Of a stretch of DNA of 64,000 bases, positions 46,650 to 57,640 are shown piece after piece. Origin of the DNA: Metarhizium brunneum. Lineage: Eukaryota; Ascomycota; Sordariomycetes; Hypocreales; Clavicipitaceae. The position numbers and the translations under genes were made by a program. Position 1 is the stretch's first letter. Each line of letters opens with the position of its first letter. The stretch is taken from the NCBI RefSeq assembly GCF_013426205.1, contig NC_089426.1, positions 3,596,001 through 3,660,000 on the forward strand, in the 5' to 3' direction. The notes beneath the pieces are model-generated. The model was not told where the DNA came from, did no database searches, and saw only the letters and a list, made by a program, of their open reading frames with translations.

Positions 46650-47546
46650 ATGAGGCTCACCAACGTCGTCGTCTTGGGAGCTGCGTTGCCCCCCCTTGCG
46701 AGCGCTGCCAACTTTGTGAGGGGCAATCGCGTGTCCTTCAACACGTTCAAGTACGACATCGACAAGTGCACAGATGAGAAGCCGTGTTCTCTGTACTTGG
46801 TGAGACTGCATGACATGCAAAGGGTTGCGACTATTTTCGGTGTGTAGATGCCATGCTTAGCCCAAGTCCGCACCACACGCGGGTTTACAGATCCGCCCGC
46901 GCGTGACTGACTGCCTCGAGAGGGCCTTCTCGCTAATAAATGGCGGGACTATAGAAAATCAGGCCGGCACGGAATTCATCGCCAGAATTCAGAATGTCCC
47001 CTCTGGCACGTACATCTTCCAGGCTACCGGGGGTGAGGACGGCAAGACGGCGATCACGACACAGTTTACGTATAATACGAACTTGGCGACGATCGGCACA
47101 GGCACAGGCACAGTGACACCGCCCTCGCCAACGACATCTTCTCCCGGGACGTCTCTCGAGACGACTTCCTCTCCTCCAGGGCCCACTGCGGCTTCGTCCG
47201 ATTCTGGTTCTACAGGTACGTCGGCCGGCCCTGTAACTGGCAGCTTGACCGGCACTTCAACGGCCGGTCGGACGGGCACTGCGATCATCAGTTCGACAGG
47301 GAGTTTGACGGGTAGCTCTAGGTCTCTGAAAAGTTCTGGCGGCAAGTGACTTTGCTCTTTGCGCTTTTCCCCGCGTACTGACTGCTCACGCTTCACCCAG
47401 CGCCGGGAACGGAGGAGCCGTCGTCGACGAAAACTGCAACGGCGCCATTGACAACAACGACTGTGCCGAGCTCGGGGGCTCTTGTTACTTTTGATTCGTG
47501 GGGGGTGCTGGGTGTCGCGGTCGTAATGGGGTGGTTGTTGATTTGA
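46650..47546 (+). CDS. Secreted Ser/Thr-rich protein, probably GPI-anchored
   Basis: Proposed exons 46650-46799, 46891-47341 and 47401-47546; 248 aa. It opens with a signal peptide (MRLTNVVVLGAALPPLASAA), then ~100 residues with paired cysteines (KCTDEKPCSLYL) and a beta-rich segment (VPSGTYIFQATGGEDGK), then a long Ser/Thr/Pro/Gly stretch expected to be O-glycosylated, and ends with a hydrophobic tail (WGVLGVAVVMGWLLI) typical of a GPI signal. The layout matches fungal cell-surface proteins with a Kre9/Knh1-like N-terminal fold. Intron 1 uses GTGAGA at 46800. Intron 2 is best read as GC-AG (GCAAGT at 47342), since only a phase-1 exit reaches the hydrophobic tail; a weaker GT option (GTAGCT at 47312) gives the same frame. 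Role unknown; wall or adhesion likely. Confidence 0.78.
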
Positions 47547-48146
47547 AGAATGCGGCATTCTTGAGCAAGAGGTTGGGATGACGGAAATTTGACTTTTGCA
47601 ATTACCGTCATTTTGATGACAGGTAATGAATGATGGCTCTGCGGAATAGGCACAGATTATTAATTATACGCCGTTGGGTGAAAGCGGTTGATTTGCTCGA
47701 CCAAAATTATTAGCTGTGCTACATTGCTAAATTTTTGTTTGAATTAAATGAAGACTTAAGATAGCCTTTAAACATTGAAGACAACATGAGCAGACTAACA
47801 CCAGACGTCACAGAGGTCCGGTCGAATGGTGGGGAATCGGGGCCCCAGACTGATCACTAGCGAAATGCTCGCAGTGCTGTAAGGCAGAACGGGACCCACC
47901 AGACCAGGCATCATTATGGGCCATGCCGCCTATAAAGGTGAGCTAGCTACATGTGGAGTCACCGGTGCTCGAGACTTCCGATGTCACACTGGTGACCACA
48001 TGTATTTGCATGCCCCGCCGAATTTGTAGCTGGACAGCAACTTCAGGACTCGACACCCCGACTTCAACTTGGAGCCAGAAACGCTGCGACAGTCTTGCCG
48101 CTCCCCGTCCCCAACGAGCCGCCCAGAATGCCATGATCGCATAGTC
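47547..48146. other. Intergenic, GPI-protein gene to vps34
   Basis: 3' region of the surface-protein gene and promoter of vps34. No gene or repeat seen. Confidence 0.5.
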
Positions 48147-51136
48147 ATGGCTGAGTACGGGAGAATGGACCCGTTCTCCTTTGCGGGCTCCAAAGATGTC
48201 GATCATCCTGTGAGCGTCCGAATGTAGGCTACTACTCCCCAGCACCTCTATGCGCCTGCCACTGAGTTACGCAGTGTGACTCGTGCACAGCCTTCTGTTT
48301 GCTGAGCATCGATGACAGAATGAACCTGGAAGGGGATGAGCCTCCAGTCAAGTATTCGACGCTTCTCGAGCGACCGGAACTCCGGCATATCGGGTCGAAC
48401 ACCAGGTTGGCCCCCCTACAGCCATTATTCCAGACCCATCACCACCTTGACTGACCGCAAATCAGCCCACACTCCGAACTTTACGTGACAATACAGGTCT
48501 GGGCTGGCTCTAAACCTCTTACCGTGCCGGTGCAAACAGCATACAAACCCTTCCGGTCCGAGCGAAAGTGCGTACAGAACACGAGACCCCCGAGCCGCCG
48601 TGACATGACCTTGTACTTACTGTCGCCCTGACACAGATGGAACGAGTGGCTAGAGTTGCCCATTACATACAAGTCACTGCCCGCCAATTCTCGTCTCGCC
48701 ATCACAATATGGGACCTGTCACCTACCGGCGGGAAACACGCGATTGGCCATGCCATTCCGTTTGGAGGAACCACATTGCCCATGTTTGATACCGACAATC
48801 AAATCCAAAAAGGTCGCCAAAAGTGCTTGGTTCACAGACACAAGTATGCTGATGGAACAGACAACTCCGCCACGCCGGCTTTGGTCACAGCGAAGAAGAA
48901 GGCCAGCCTTCGGAATGGGGGTGGTCCGCTTGTCGATAAAGATGCCGAGGAGCTTGACAGAATGGAAAAGTTGTTCAAAAAGCATGAGATGGGAGAGATC
49001 CCGCGCGTAGACTGGCTGGACCAAATGGTGTTTCGAAGCTTCGAGAAAAAGGGTCTGCAGGCTGCAAAGTCATCTATGAAGATGCTTCAGCGTCAGCGAG
49101 CCCTCAACGGAGACAACAATGGCGACCATGCTTCCGACACCGACAATGACGGTCTCAATGACGGTCGCCCCAACTCATCAGCTTTCCTACTTAATGTTGA
49201 GCTTCCACGATTTGATTTCCCCGTCGTATTCGCCGACCATGAATACGACCCGCCGCCGATATCAGCTTTGCAACCGCTCTCAGCTTCTCAAGGAACGCTC
49301 CCGCTCCATCAGCCGCAGGTCCAATTTGGCCCAGGCATCAATGCCATGGGGGAGAGCTCTGATGGGTTTGGAGTCAGGCTCATCAAGGTCTACGACCCAG
49401 AGGTCGGTCAGAGAGATAACCCTGCAGAGGCCAAGCATAGGCGGTTGTTTCGAAGTTCCCACAGGCACGGAATTCTGGACAAGGATCTCAAACCAAACGC
49501 AAAAGTCCGAGACGAGTTGAATCTAATCATGGCGTACTCGCCAACCCATGTCTTATCGCCGGAGGAGGCCGATTTGGTCTGGAAGTTTAGATATCACCTG
49601 ACTAGAGACAAGCGAGCATTGACCAAATTTGTCAAATCGGTCAACTGGAGTGACCAGAGCGAGTCTAAACAAGCGATACAGGTCCTTGGCCGCTGGACAG
49701 AAATTGATGTGGACGATGCCCTCGAGCTTCTTGGGCCGTCATTCGACAACCCGGCTGTTCGTTCGTATGCCGTGGACCGGTTACGAAAAGCTGATGACCA
49801 TGAACTACTCCTCTATCTCCTTCAGCTTGTGCAAGCGCTCAAATACGAGCATATATCTGCCGACTCTGAACAAGAGAGCATACAGGATTCGTCACTGGTG
49901 TGTTTTCTAATACAACGAGCTGCGGCGAACTTTATGTTGGGCAATTATTTTTATTGGTATCTGATGGTCGAATGCGACGACCACAGCCCGGAACAAGGAA
50001 TTGACAATCGAAATATATACCGCAAAGTCGCTTACGATTTCATGACTGAGCTCGTCAAACAGCCATCCGGAACCGAAGACAGGAAAACGCTGCTCCGACA
50101 AGCGGAGATGATTGCCATCCTCTCCAAGATAGCCGCTGATATCAAGTCATCTGGCGAGTCGATTGCAAAGAAGACTGATCGCCTAAAACACTTGCTGGCA
50201 GACCCCAAGAACGAGTTGCTTACCTTTGACCCGCCTCTGGCCATGCCCCTAGATCCAGCAATTAAGATTACCGGCATTGCGCCGGACCAGGTTGCAGTAT
50301 TCAAGTCATCACTGAATCCAATCAAATGCACCTTTAAAACCACGAGTGGCGGCACCTATCCCATCATATTCAAATTGGGCGACGACTTGAGGCAAGACCA
50401 ACTGGTGATCCAAATCATCACACTTATGGACCAGCTGCTCCAAAAGGAGAACCTGGACCTGAAGTTGTCGCCATACAAAATCCTGGCCACCAGCACCACT
50501 GCAGGCGCCTCCCAATTTGTACAGTCACAAAGCCTGTCAGCTATTGTTGGCAAATACAGGACAAACCCGGCGCTTGCATACCTTAGACATCACAACCCCG
50601 ACGACAGACAACCCCTGGGCGTACGACAAGAGACGCTAGACACTTATATCAAGTCGTGTGCGGGATACTGCGTCATCACCTACATTCTCGGCGTCGGCGA
50701 CCGCCACCTCGAGAATCTCCTGCTGGCACCCGACGGGCACTTCTTCCACGCCGATTTCGGCTTCATCCTCGGCCGCGACCCGAAGCCCTTTGCCCCGCTG
50801 ATGAAGCTGTCCAAAGAAATGGTCGAGTGTATGGGTGGAGTGAATTCAGAGCTGTACAACCGCTTCAAACAGTACTGCTTCCTTGCCTACACGGCCCTGC
50901 GCAAGTCCTCCAACCTTATTCTTAACCTCTTTAGCCTCATGCTGCATGCCAACATTCCTGATATCCGTCTGGAGCCGGACAAGGCCGTCATGAAGGTCCG
51001 AGAGAGATTCCACCTGGAACTCAGTGAAGAGGAGGCGATTGTGTATTTTGGGAATGTGATTGAGGGCACATTGACGGCCTTTGCGCCCGTCGTCATTGAC
51101 AAGTTGCATGAGTGGGCGCAGGCGTTGCGGGCCTAG
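48147..51136 (+). CDS. vps34: Phosphatidylinositol 3-kinase Vps34 (class III)
   Basis: Four exons: 48147-48223, 48319-48405, 48466-48567 and 48637-51136; 921 aa, phase 2 at each join. The three small exons build the C2 domain: DHPVSVRIMNLEGDEPP across the first splice and IGSNTSPHSELYVTIQVW across the second. The helical PIK domain follows (with DIDVDDALELLGPSFDNPAV-like sequence near 525). The kinase core has KLGDDLRQDQLVIQII, the catalytic loop GVGDRHLENLL and the activation loop HADFGFILG. It makes PI3P for endosomal sorting, vacuole delivery and autophagy, in complex with Vps15 and Vps30/Atg6. A second in-frame ATG (48165) with better context gives MDPFSFAG, closer to the usual fungal start, so the first six residues are uncertain. 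Confidence 0.95.
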
Positions 51137-51578
51137 ACCAGCGTGTTGACGCTTTGTGTTGGGAGTCTTGTGCTGCGCATCAAGGATATATTAGTCTACA
51201 CAAATATACTAATGTCGTGTATATGCTGGTGCAGCACCCGCAGTGAGTGTGGATGAATGCCATTTATTTGATATTGTTCCGCTTTCATGCTCTCGGTCTC
51301 TGGCGGCCCGGATTAAGGATAAGGGGGGGTTTGTCGGAGGCAGATACATTCCTTTCCTTCGATTGCGCATTTCTCACAGCATGTATTTAGCTTCGTAAAT
51401 TTCTAGTTCTAACACTTTGATTTTTATGCCTTGACGATCTGCATCTCATCTGTAGCTATACATAAACTAGCTAGCTGCATATACAGGCCACTTCCGCGTG
51501 GTCCAATCCCGTACCAGGTTCAAATCAGCATATCCTCAGTCCAGTGTTCATATTGCATACACATTGTTATCCTTCAGG
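51137..51578. other. Convergent 3' regions
   Basis: Between the stops of vps34 (+) and rcc1 (-). AT-rich, no gene seen. Confidence 0.5.
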
Positions 51579-53252
51579 TCAAGACTTTCGTGGACTCGCA
51601 ATGAGTGAGAATTGCCCTCTGCAGGCAGCAAATGTAAACGATTTACCGGAAACAACCTTTCCCGTAAGTTCTGTAGGCGTCTCAATCGTTGTGTCGGCCC
51701 CTTGGCCTGCTCGACAGTTTTCAGAATATCCCCAGGTCAGGACTTTGCCTTCTGGGGCGATGGCGAAGGAGTTGTCGATGCCGGCCGCGACGAGAGTAGC
51801 CGTGATTCCTGCCACCGGTGTCAGCTATTCCTGCGAATGCTCAGATGAGCGGAGATAAAAAGAAAGATTGTAAATGGCACGTACCAGGGACGATGGTGGG
51901 CTGCAGCAAAATCCTCGGCCGTCCTCGGCTGTCGCACAGGACATGTTCCCTGGGCAAGGCAGACACGTCGATGCCAACTTGACTGTTGTCACACCTCCCC
52001 CAAGCGAGAACATTTCCATCCTCGGTGCACGCCAGGCTATGCTGAAAGCCACCCGCCATATGGCGAATCTTGTACCCTTTCAGCCCCTGGATGACTGTCG
52101 GGGTGCCAACATGAAGATTATCCTCGTTGGCGGCAAGACCTGTCTGTCCGAAATTATTTAGCCCCCAGGTCCAGGCTTGGCCCTCCTTGTCTATCGCGAA
52201 GCTATGATTGAATCCGGCAAAGGCTTTGACGATTCCCTTCCTCGGTAGGTCGACCATCCGTGGGATCAAGGATTCGAATTGGTGCCGTTGGACGAGACGG
52301 CGACCAAGTTCGGCTTGTTGTCCGGACCCCCAGGCGTACACGTCTCCTGATTCCGTGAGAGCGAGCACGTGGTTTCCGCCCGCGGAAAGCTTTTTGATAT
52401 CTTTGAGGCCACCTATTTGGATGGGTGTGACCTGAAAGCGTTCTTTATACTTGGATTTATTCTTTGGGCGCATCTTCTCTCGCAAAAATCCGTATACACC
52501 GTCACTGCCCTAGAATCAGTTAGCTCTCTAGCCTGGGGATAGGCGAGTGAAGAAAGAGCTGTCAAAATACAAAGAAAGTGCCCCAGCCATATACAAGTCC
52601 CGATCTGGTGAGGACAAAGGTCGCATTATCAGTGACAGCGACTTGTGTAATATCGGATCCCAAATTTTTCAGTCCTTCCACAGGCGCGGGCGTGCTTTCG
52701 AGGGGGTTCAAATCCGTTACATCTTTGTCAGGTTGCACCGGCGGATCACATTTTGTACTTCTACCGAGAGCCTTGGAATCGTTGACACCCCAAGTCAAGA
52801 CTCGACCGTCATGTGTGAGCGCAGCGCAATGCACGCTTCCGACCGCTACTTGGACAATGCCTACATCCTCGGCATTTAGCAAATGGTTGAGGCGGGGCTT
52901 GTTTGCCTTCATAGGGCTCTTGTTGTTATGGCTTTTATTCCCCAGACCCAATTCGCCATTCTCCCCGCTTCCGAATACTGAAATATCGAGTCGTTGGGTT
53001 GGTGCATTGTTGAGCTGCTTGGAGGGCCTTGTTCTTCGAGGCGGGATGCCATTTATCTTGCGTCGCTTTGTGGACGTATTTGAGCCAGGCTCCTTTTTTA
53101 TAGGCGTGTCTTCGATTTCATTCGTAGTGTCACCAATCTTTCTCTTTCCCGGCGTCTGTGGCTGCAGCGGCAAAGTTAGCACGTGCTGATGCGACAGTGG
53201 GGGTTTCTTTGGTTGTGTGAAATTCCGCAGTACGTAGTACGGATTTGTTCAT
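51579..53252 (-). CDS. rcc1: RCC1, guanine nucleotide exchange factor for Ran
   Basis: Proposed exons on the minus strand: 53252-53241 (12 nt), 53161-52571, 52509-51885 and 51808-51579; 485 aa. The body is the seven-bladed RCC1 propeller, with repeats such as VFGSGENGELGLGN, VAVGSVHCAALTHDG, RVLTWGVNDSKALGR, YAWGSGQQAELGRR, FNHSFAIDKEGQAWTWG, FQHSLACTEDG and KVLTWGYSENCRAGQG. The lysine-rich N-terminus (KRKIGDTT, TKRRKING) is like the nucleosome/DNA-binding tail and nuclear signal of RCC1. It loads GTP on Ran at chromatin, giving the Ran-GTP gradient for nuclear transport and spindle assembly. Exons 2-4 are secure. The tiny first exon (MNKS) is inferred from phase, donor GTACTA and a strong branch GCTAAC near the acceptor; the start could differ, since in-frame ATGs run upstream to 53333. 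Confidence 0.9.
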
Positions 53253-54816
53253 CTGCGGGGGAGAAGTGGAATGCAAGACATGGCGCTGGACAAACCATAT
53301 TATCAACTCCATGCGCACCATTCGCCCTCGCATCGCGAGAGGATAAGAGTAGACTTTTCGCGAAAGCGATCATCTTGAGCTTGTTTGCCGCAAACGAATG
53401 TGAGTTGGTTCTTGAGTCCTGGCTCCCAACCCTGTGTGGAATGATGAATGGGTGGGGGTGGATCTGAGCCAGCGTGCGCTAGCGTCAGGGGCGCAGATGT
53501 CAGATCTGGACAAGACTGGAGAAGATGGGGCTTCCAGATGTGGCTTTCGAATTCTGTCGATTTATTGGATGATGTAACTCCGAATATCTGCAACACCCAC
53601 GATGGTTAAAGGACTGGTGGGTTGGATCTGGACGTCTTGAATCTAGTTGGCATGGAACCGAATGAATGGCTTCCGCCTTCTTCTTCGGATGCCAATGCCC
53701 ACGTGATTGAGTGGGAGAAGCTCTGGGCAAGAAAGAGATGAATGAAGGACAAAGCCGAAGCTTTGGTCTGAATGGAAGACCAGCTGGAACTGACAAACGA
53801 CTAAGAACTCGCGGCATCTTTGTTGTCTACTTCTGACTTTACATGACGAAGGTGCATTGGACTTGATGCTTCTACACACCAGGTACCTAGGTACTTGTAG
53901 TTCCCGGTAGTCCTGCCGGCAGTAATAACTACCACTTGGTTGTTTTAACGACTCTGCCAGCAGTGGAGTGCGAGCACTTGAGGTTTAATTTTGGTACATA
54001 TTCTGTATTTTCCCCCTCAACATTAAAGTAGTCTTCCTACTTCACTGTACGCTGTGTCTTTTTGTTTGCCCATGGGTTTAGCTTTCAACTAACTTATTAT
54101 TAGGGTTCTTTCCTGAAAAAAAAAAATAGTACCATAGATTTGCGATAACATTAGTGGTCAACTTTCCGATGACCGTTCTCTACCTTAAAATGACCACCGG
54201 GTGTTTGTTGCAGCCTGGTTCAACGTCGCGTAACTAGGCTAACACGCTTGCGGTAGCATTTGAAATTTATTGTCAAGAATTACTGCCCGGTCTGGTGCAC
54301 AGAATCGGCTATAATTATATCCCAGCGTCGTAGCTGGTGCCGCACCATACTCTGTGCATTCCAGCCACTTCCGTCTCTGCTCGTCGACATACGAAATATC
54401 ATGTTCATTTATCCGCCTGTTGATGGACCAATGCACATGGCCGGAGCCTCCTTTTTCTTGGCTTCCCCATCATATGTCGCTGCCGTAGGGCGCTCACAAA
54501 ACTCCTTGCTCGTGCACGTCACGTACAAACAATGCCCAGCTTCCAACCGCCAACGGCCAACAATGATGACAGGCATGATGTTCCATTCTGTGAGAGTTGA
54601 TTGGAGGGGATGACGCGCAATGGTTGCCGCGCAACGCCCTTTCACAATGGCGCACACGGTCCATTGACTCCATCCCGTACTTCAGGAGAGTCAAAATGCT
54701 TACAGAATAGCAGTTCATTAGTGGCATTGGGCCATCGGTTTCGACTAGTCAAGTCAGTGATATATTTCTATCCTCCTATTCTCTTTCCTTTCTCTCCCTA
54801 AAGAACACCTAAAACG
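53253..54816. other. Divergent intergenic region, rcc1 / Aurora kinase
   Basis: 1.56 kb separating two divergent mitotic genes. Contains the palindrome TACCTAGGTA at 53884-53893 and C/T-rich DNA just ahead of the kinase ATG. No gene seen. Confidence 0.5.
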
Positions 54817-56046
54817 ATGGCAGCTTATGGCCTCGAGGCTCGCTTGCAGCGGCTGGGTCTCGACGACGGCGAAGGAAGGGAGCAAAAGGCAAAGGTAATC
54901 AAAACCAATGGTCAAATCAGCCCTGGCAAAACGAATCCTCTGAACAGGTGAAGTCAAACCTAGCAATGCCCCCATGCAATACAGCTCGACCATACCTCGT
55001 CAAAGCTCTTCTGCCCAAACAGAAGCCAAAGACACCAGCTCCCCCGCGAGAAGCCGCCCTCCAAACTTCGCTAAGCCACAAAAGCCCTCGCATAGAATCA
55101 GTTCAACCAGAAAGTCAATCAGAGAACAAGACCGTGCGCTTGGTTCAGCAGCCCGTGGCCAAGACATTCCACTTGGGTATGTTCGAGATCGGCAAGCCAC
55201 TAGGCAAGGGCAAGTTTGGCCGCGTATACCTCGCACGCGAGCGAGATCACGGCTTCATCTGTGCGTTAAAAGTCCTACACAAGAGCGAGCTACATGAAGG
55301 TCGTGTTGAGAGACAGGTCAGGCGTGAGATTGAGATCCAGAGCAATCTGCGGCACCCTAACATCCTAAAGCTATATAGCCACTTCCACGACAGTAAGCGT
55401 ATCTTTCTTGTCCTCGAGTTCGCTGGCCGTGGCGAGTTATATAAACACCTCCGCAAGGCAGATAGATTCCCGGAGCCGAAAGCCGCACGCTATATTGCGC
55501 AGATGGCAAGTGCCCTACGCTACTTGCACCGTAAGCATATAATCCATCGCGATATTAAACCGGAGAATATCCTGGTGGGCATATACGGCGAGGTGAAGAT
55601 TTCGGATTTTGGCTGGAGTGTACACTCGCCCCGTAGTCGCCGAAAAACGTACTGCGGAACATTGGACTACCTGCCTCCTGAGATGGTTATACCGAATAAC
55701 CCGGAGAACTCATACGATGAGAAGGTCGACCTATGGGCCCTAGGCGTGTTGGCCTACGAATTTCTCGTGGGTGAGGCCCCTTTTGAGGACACACCCGCCA
55801 TGACATGTAGGAGGATCGCTAGGGCGGAAATGAAAGTCCCGTCGTTTGTTAGCGCCGAGGCCACGAGCCTCATTAAGGGAGTCAGTGTGAATCTTTTGGC
55901 CCTCTGAAAATGGCGTATGGAAATGCTGACATTGGCCAAAGTTGCTTGTTGTTGACCCAGAAAAGAGATTGACCCTCGAACAAGTACAGCAGCATCCCTG
56001 GATTGTCAACAACTGCCGAAGGGACGAGATATATCGAGACCGCTAG
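54817..56046 (+). CDS. ark1: Aurora kinase (Ipl1/Ark1)
   Basis: Three exons: 54817-54894, 54948-55880 and 55942-56046; 371 aa, phase 0 at both joins. A ~100-residue variable N-terminus precedes a kinase domain with the Aurora glycine loop [52 protein letters not shown] and the activation segment [16 protein letters not shown], which holds the autophosphorylated Thr and the Aurora-specific LDYLPPEM. The domain ends [12 protein letters not shown]. It is the catalytic member of the chromosomal passenger complex (with INCENP, survivin and borealin homologues), correcting kinetochore attachment and steering cytokinesis. The last intron uses GTCAGT, as also seen in the SDR gene at 16650. The short length matches fungal single-copy Aurora kinases. 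Confidence 0.93.
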
Positions 56047-56315
56047 TGCACTCAACCACGGTCCATTATATGCCGGCATGGTGAGGCTATATGACGGCTC
56101 TTTGGTTGATATTTAGTGTTGTATATGTGTATAGTTGGATACTGTATTGCATACCAGGACCTGCCCATCTCATTACTTTACGTGAAACAAGAGTTTAAGC
56201 AAACCGTCCAGGCAAAGAAGTAGACCACGGCACGTCACAAGCTGGCGTGGCTTCAAACTTTCACCCATCATTCAAATACTATACATGACCTTGGCAACTA
56301 CATGCGGAACAAGCC

Positions 56316-57640
56316 TCAGGTGTCACCAAACACAAACACCCCTTTTCCTTTCCTAAACCCCTTTAAACCCTCTTGTACTGCGTCCTTCAGCGGTGCCTCC
56401 TCCGTCTCCCAGTCCCACTTGACTTCATCCACAGGCACGTCCTTGAAATGGCCCAGGCGAATCAAGTTCAGGATATCATTCACCATATGCTTTCGGCCGG
56501 TGGCATCCTTCTTGTTCCACTTTGACAACCAGAACCCAACAAATCGAATGTCCTTGAAGATGAGCAACCCAAGCGGCAAGGCAACAGGCTGCTTGGACAT
56601 TCCTCCATACGACACCAACGTAGCCCCCTCGCCCAGGGATCGTGCCAGCGAGGTGGCAGATTTGCCGCCGACGCAATTCAACGCGAGCCCGATTTCCTCG
56701 CGGCCGCCCCGAGTAATATCCGCAAGCTGGTGCTTCCATTCCCTAGACAGGAATTGCGACTCCGGCACCACAACATCTGCCCCTAGGCCAATGAGCTCCT
56801 GCTTCAAAGCCTCAGTCTCCTCGACAGAGTCCCTATCGCGGATGACATTGATGCTCCGCAGACCCCAGAGCTTTCCAAACTGGATCGCTGCCCGTCCCAC
56901 CCCCGAGTTGGCCCCGTTCTGGATGAACCACTCGCCGCTGCCGAGCTGGAGCGGTCTCATCGGCAGGCCAGACTTCAACCCGGCGCTGGGGCCGTAGTCT
57001 CGCAAAATGCGGTACGCCGTGCACGGGTTGATGCTCACAGTCGCGACCTGCGTGGGTGTCAAGTTCTCCCTGTCGACTTTGAGAAGATCCCCGGCCTCGA
57101 AAACCGCGTGCGTCCTCCACGTGCCGATCTGCTGGGCGGCGGGGATGACCCAGTCCCCCTTGTTCAGGGGCGACGACGAATCGCCGACTGAGACGACTTC
57201 GAAAACGCCCTCGTTGCCGGGGACCGCGGACGGCTCGGCGGTGCCGATGAGCGATGTCATGGGCTGCTTGGAGCCATATGTCCCTTGGATGGTGTTGATA
57301 TCGGCGGGGTTGATTGACGCGGCGAGGGTTCGAACGAGGACGGACGAGCTCGGGAGGGAGGGGGAGATGGAATGCGTGTGAAGCCTGCGAGAGCCACGTT
57401 AGCCCGTGTCATGGCCGGCGTGTTGGTGTCGGGTGAGCCTGGGTTTTACTTTAGGACGTCTGAGGGCTCGCCGTGCTTGGAATACACGAGAGCTTTGGAT
57501 TGTGTGTAGCCGTACGGGCCTGACTTGCGCCGAAGAGCTGTTCGAGGTAGTCGATTCAAGTGGGTGGCCTGGAGGCTTGATGTTGGTCGCGAAAGCTTGA
57601 ACACCAGTGAGGGTGATTGCAGACACTGGCGACTTGCCAT
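56316..57640 (-). CDS. etr1: Mitochondrial trans-2-enoyl-ACP/CoA reductase (Etr1/MECR)
   Basis: Two exons on the minus strand, 57640-57450 and 57384-56316, 65-nt intron, phase 2; 419 aa. The first ~45 residues are rich in Ser, Arg, Leu and poor in acids (MASRQCLQSPSLVFKLSRPT, then RLPRTALRRK), a mitochondrial targeting peptide. The body is a zinc-free medium-chain reductase: ASINPADINTIQGTYG and NEGVFEVVSVG in the catalytic fold, WFIQNGANSGVGRAAIQFGK as the NADPH-binding loop, and LVSYGGMSKQPV. It carries out the last reduction of mitochondrial fatty acid synthesis, needed for lipoic acid and respiration. An ATG lies within exon 2 but lacks the conserved start of the fold, so the two-exon form is favoured. 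Confidence 0.93.

Noticed and set aside
51501..51530. A GGTTCAAATC word checked as a second tRNA B box
   Set aside because: No acceptor stem, D arm or anticodon arm can be folded around it.
52578..53189. 203-codon plus-strand frame opposite rcc1
   Set aside because: Shadow of the rcc1 exon, which carries clear RCC1 repeats.
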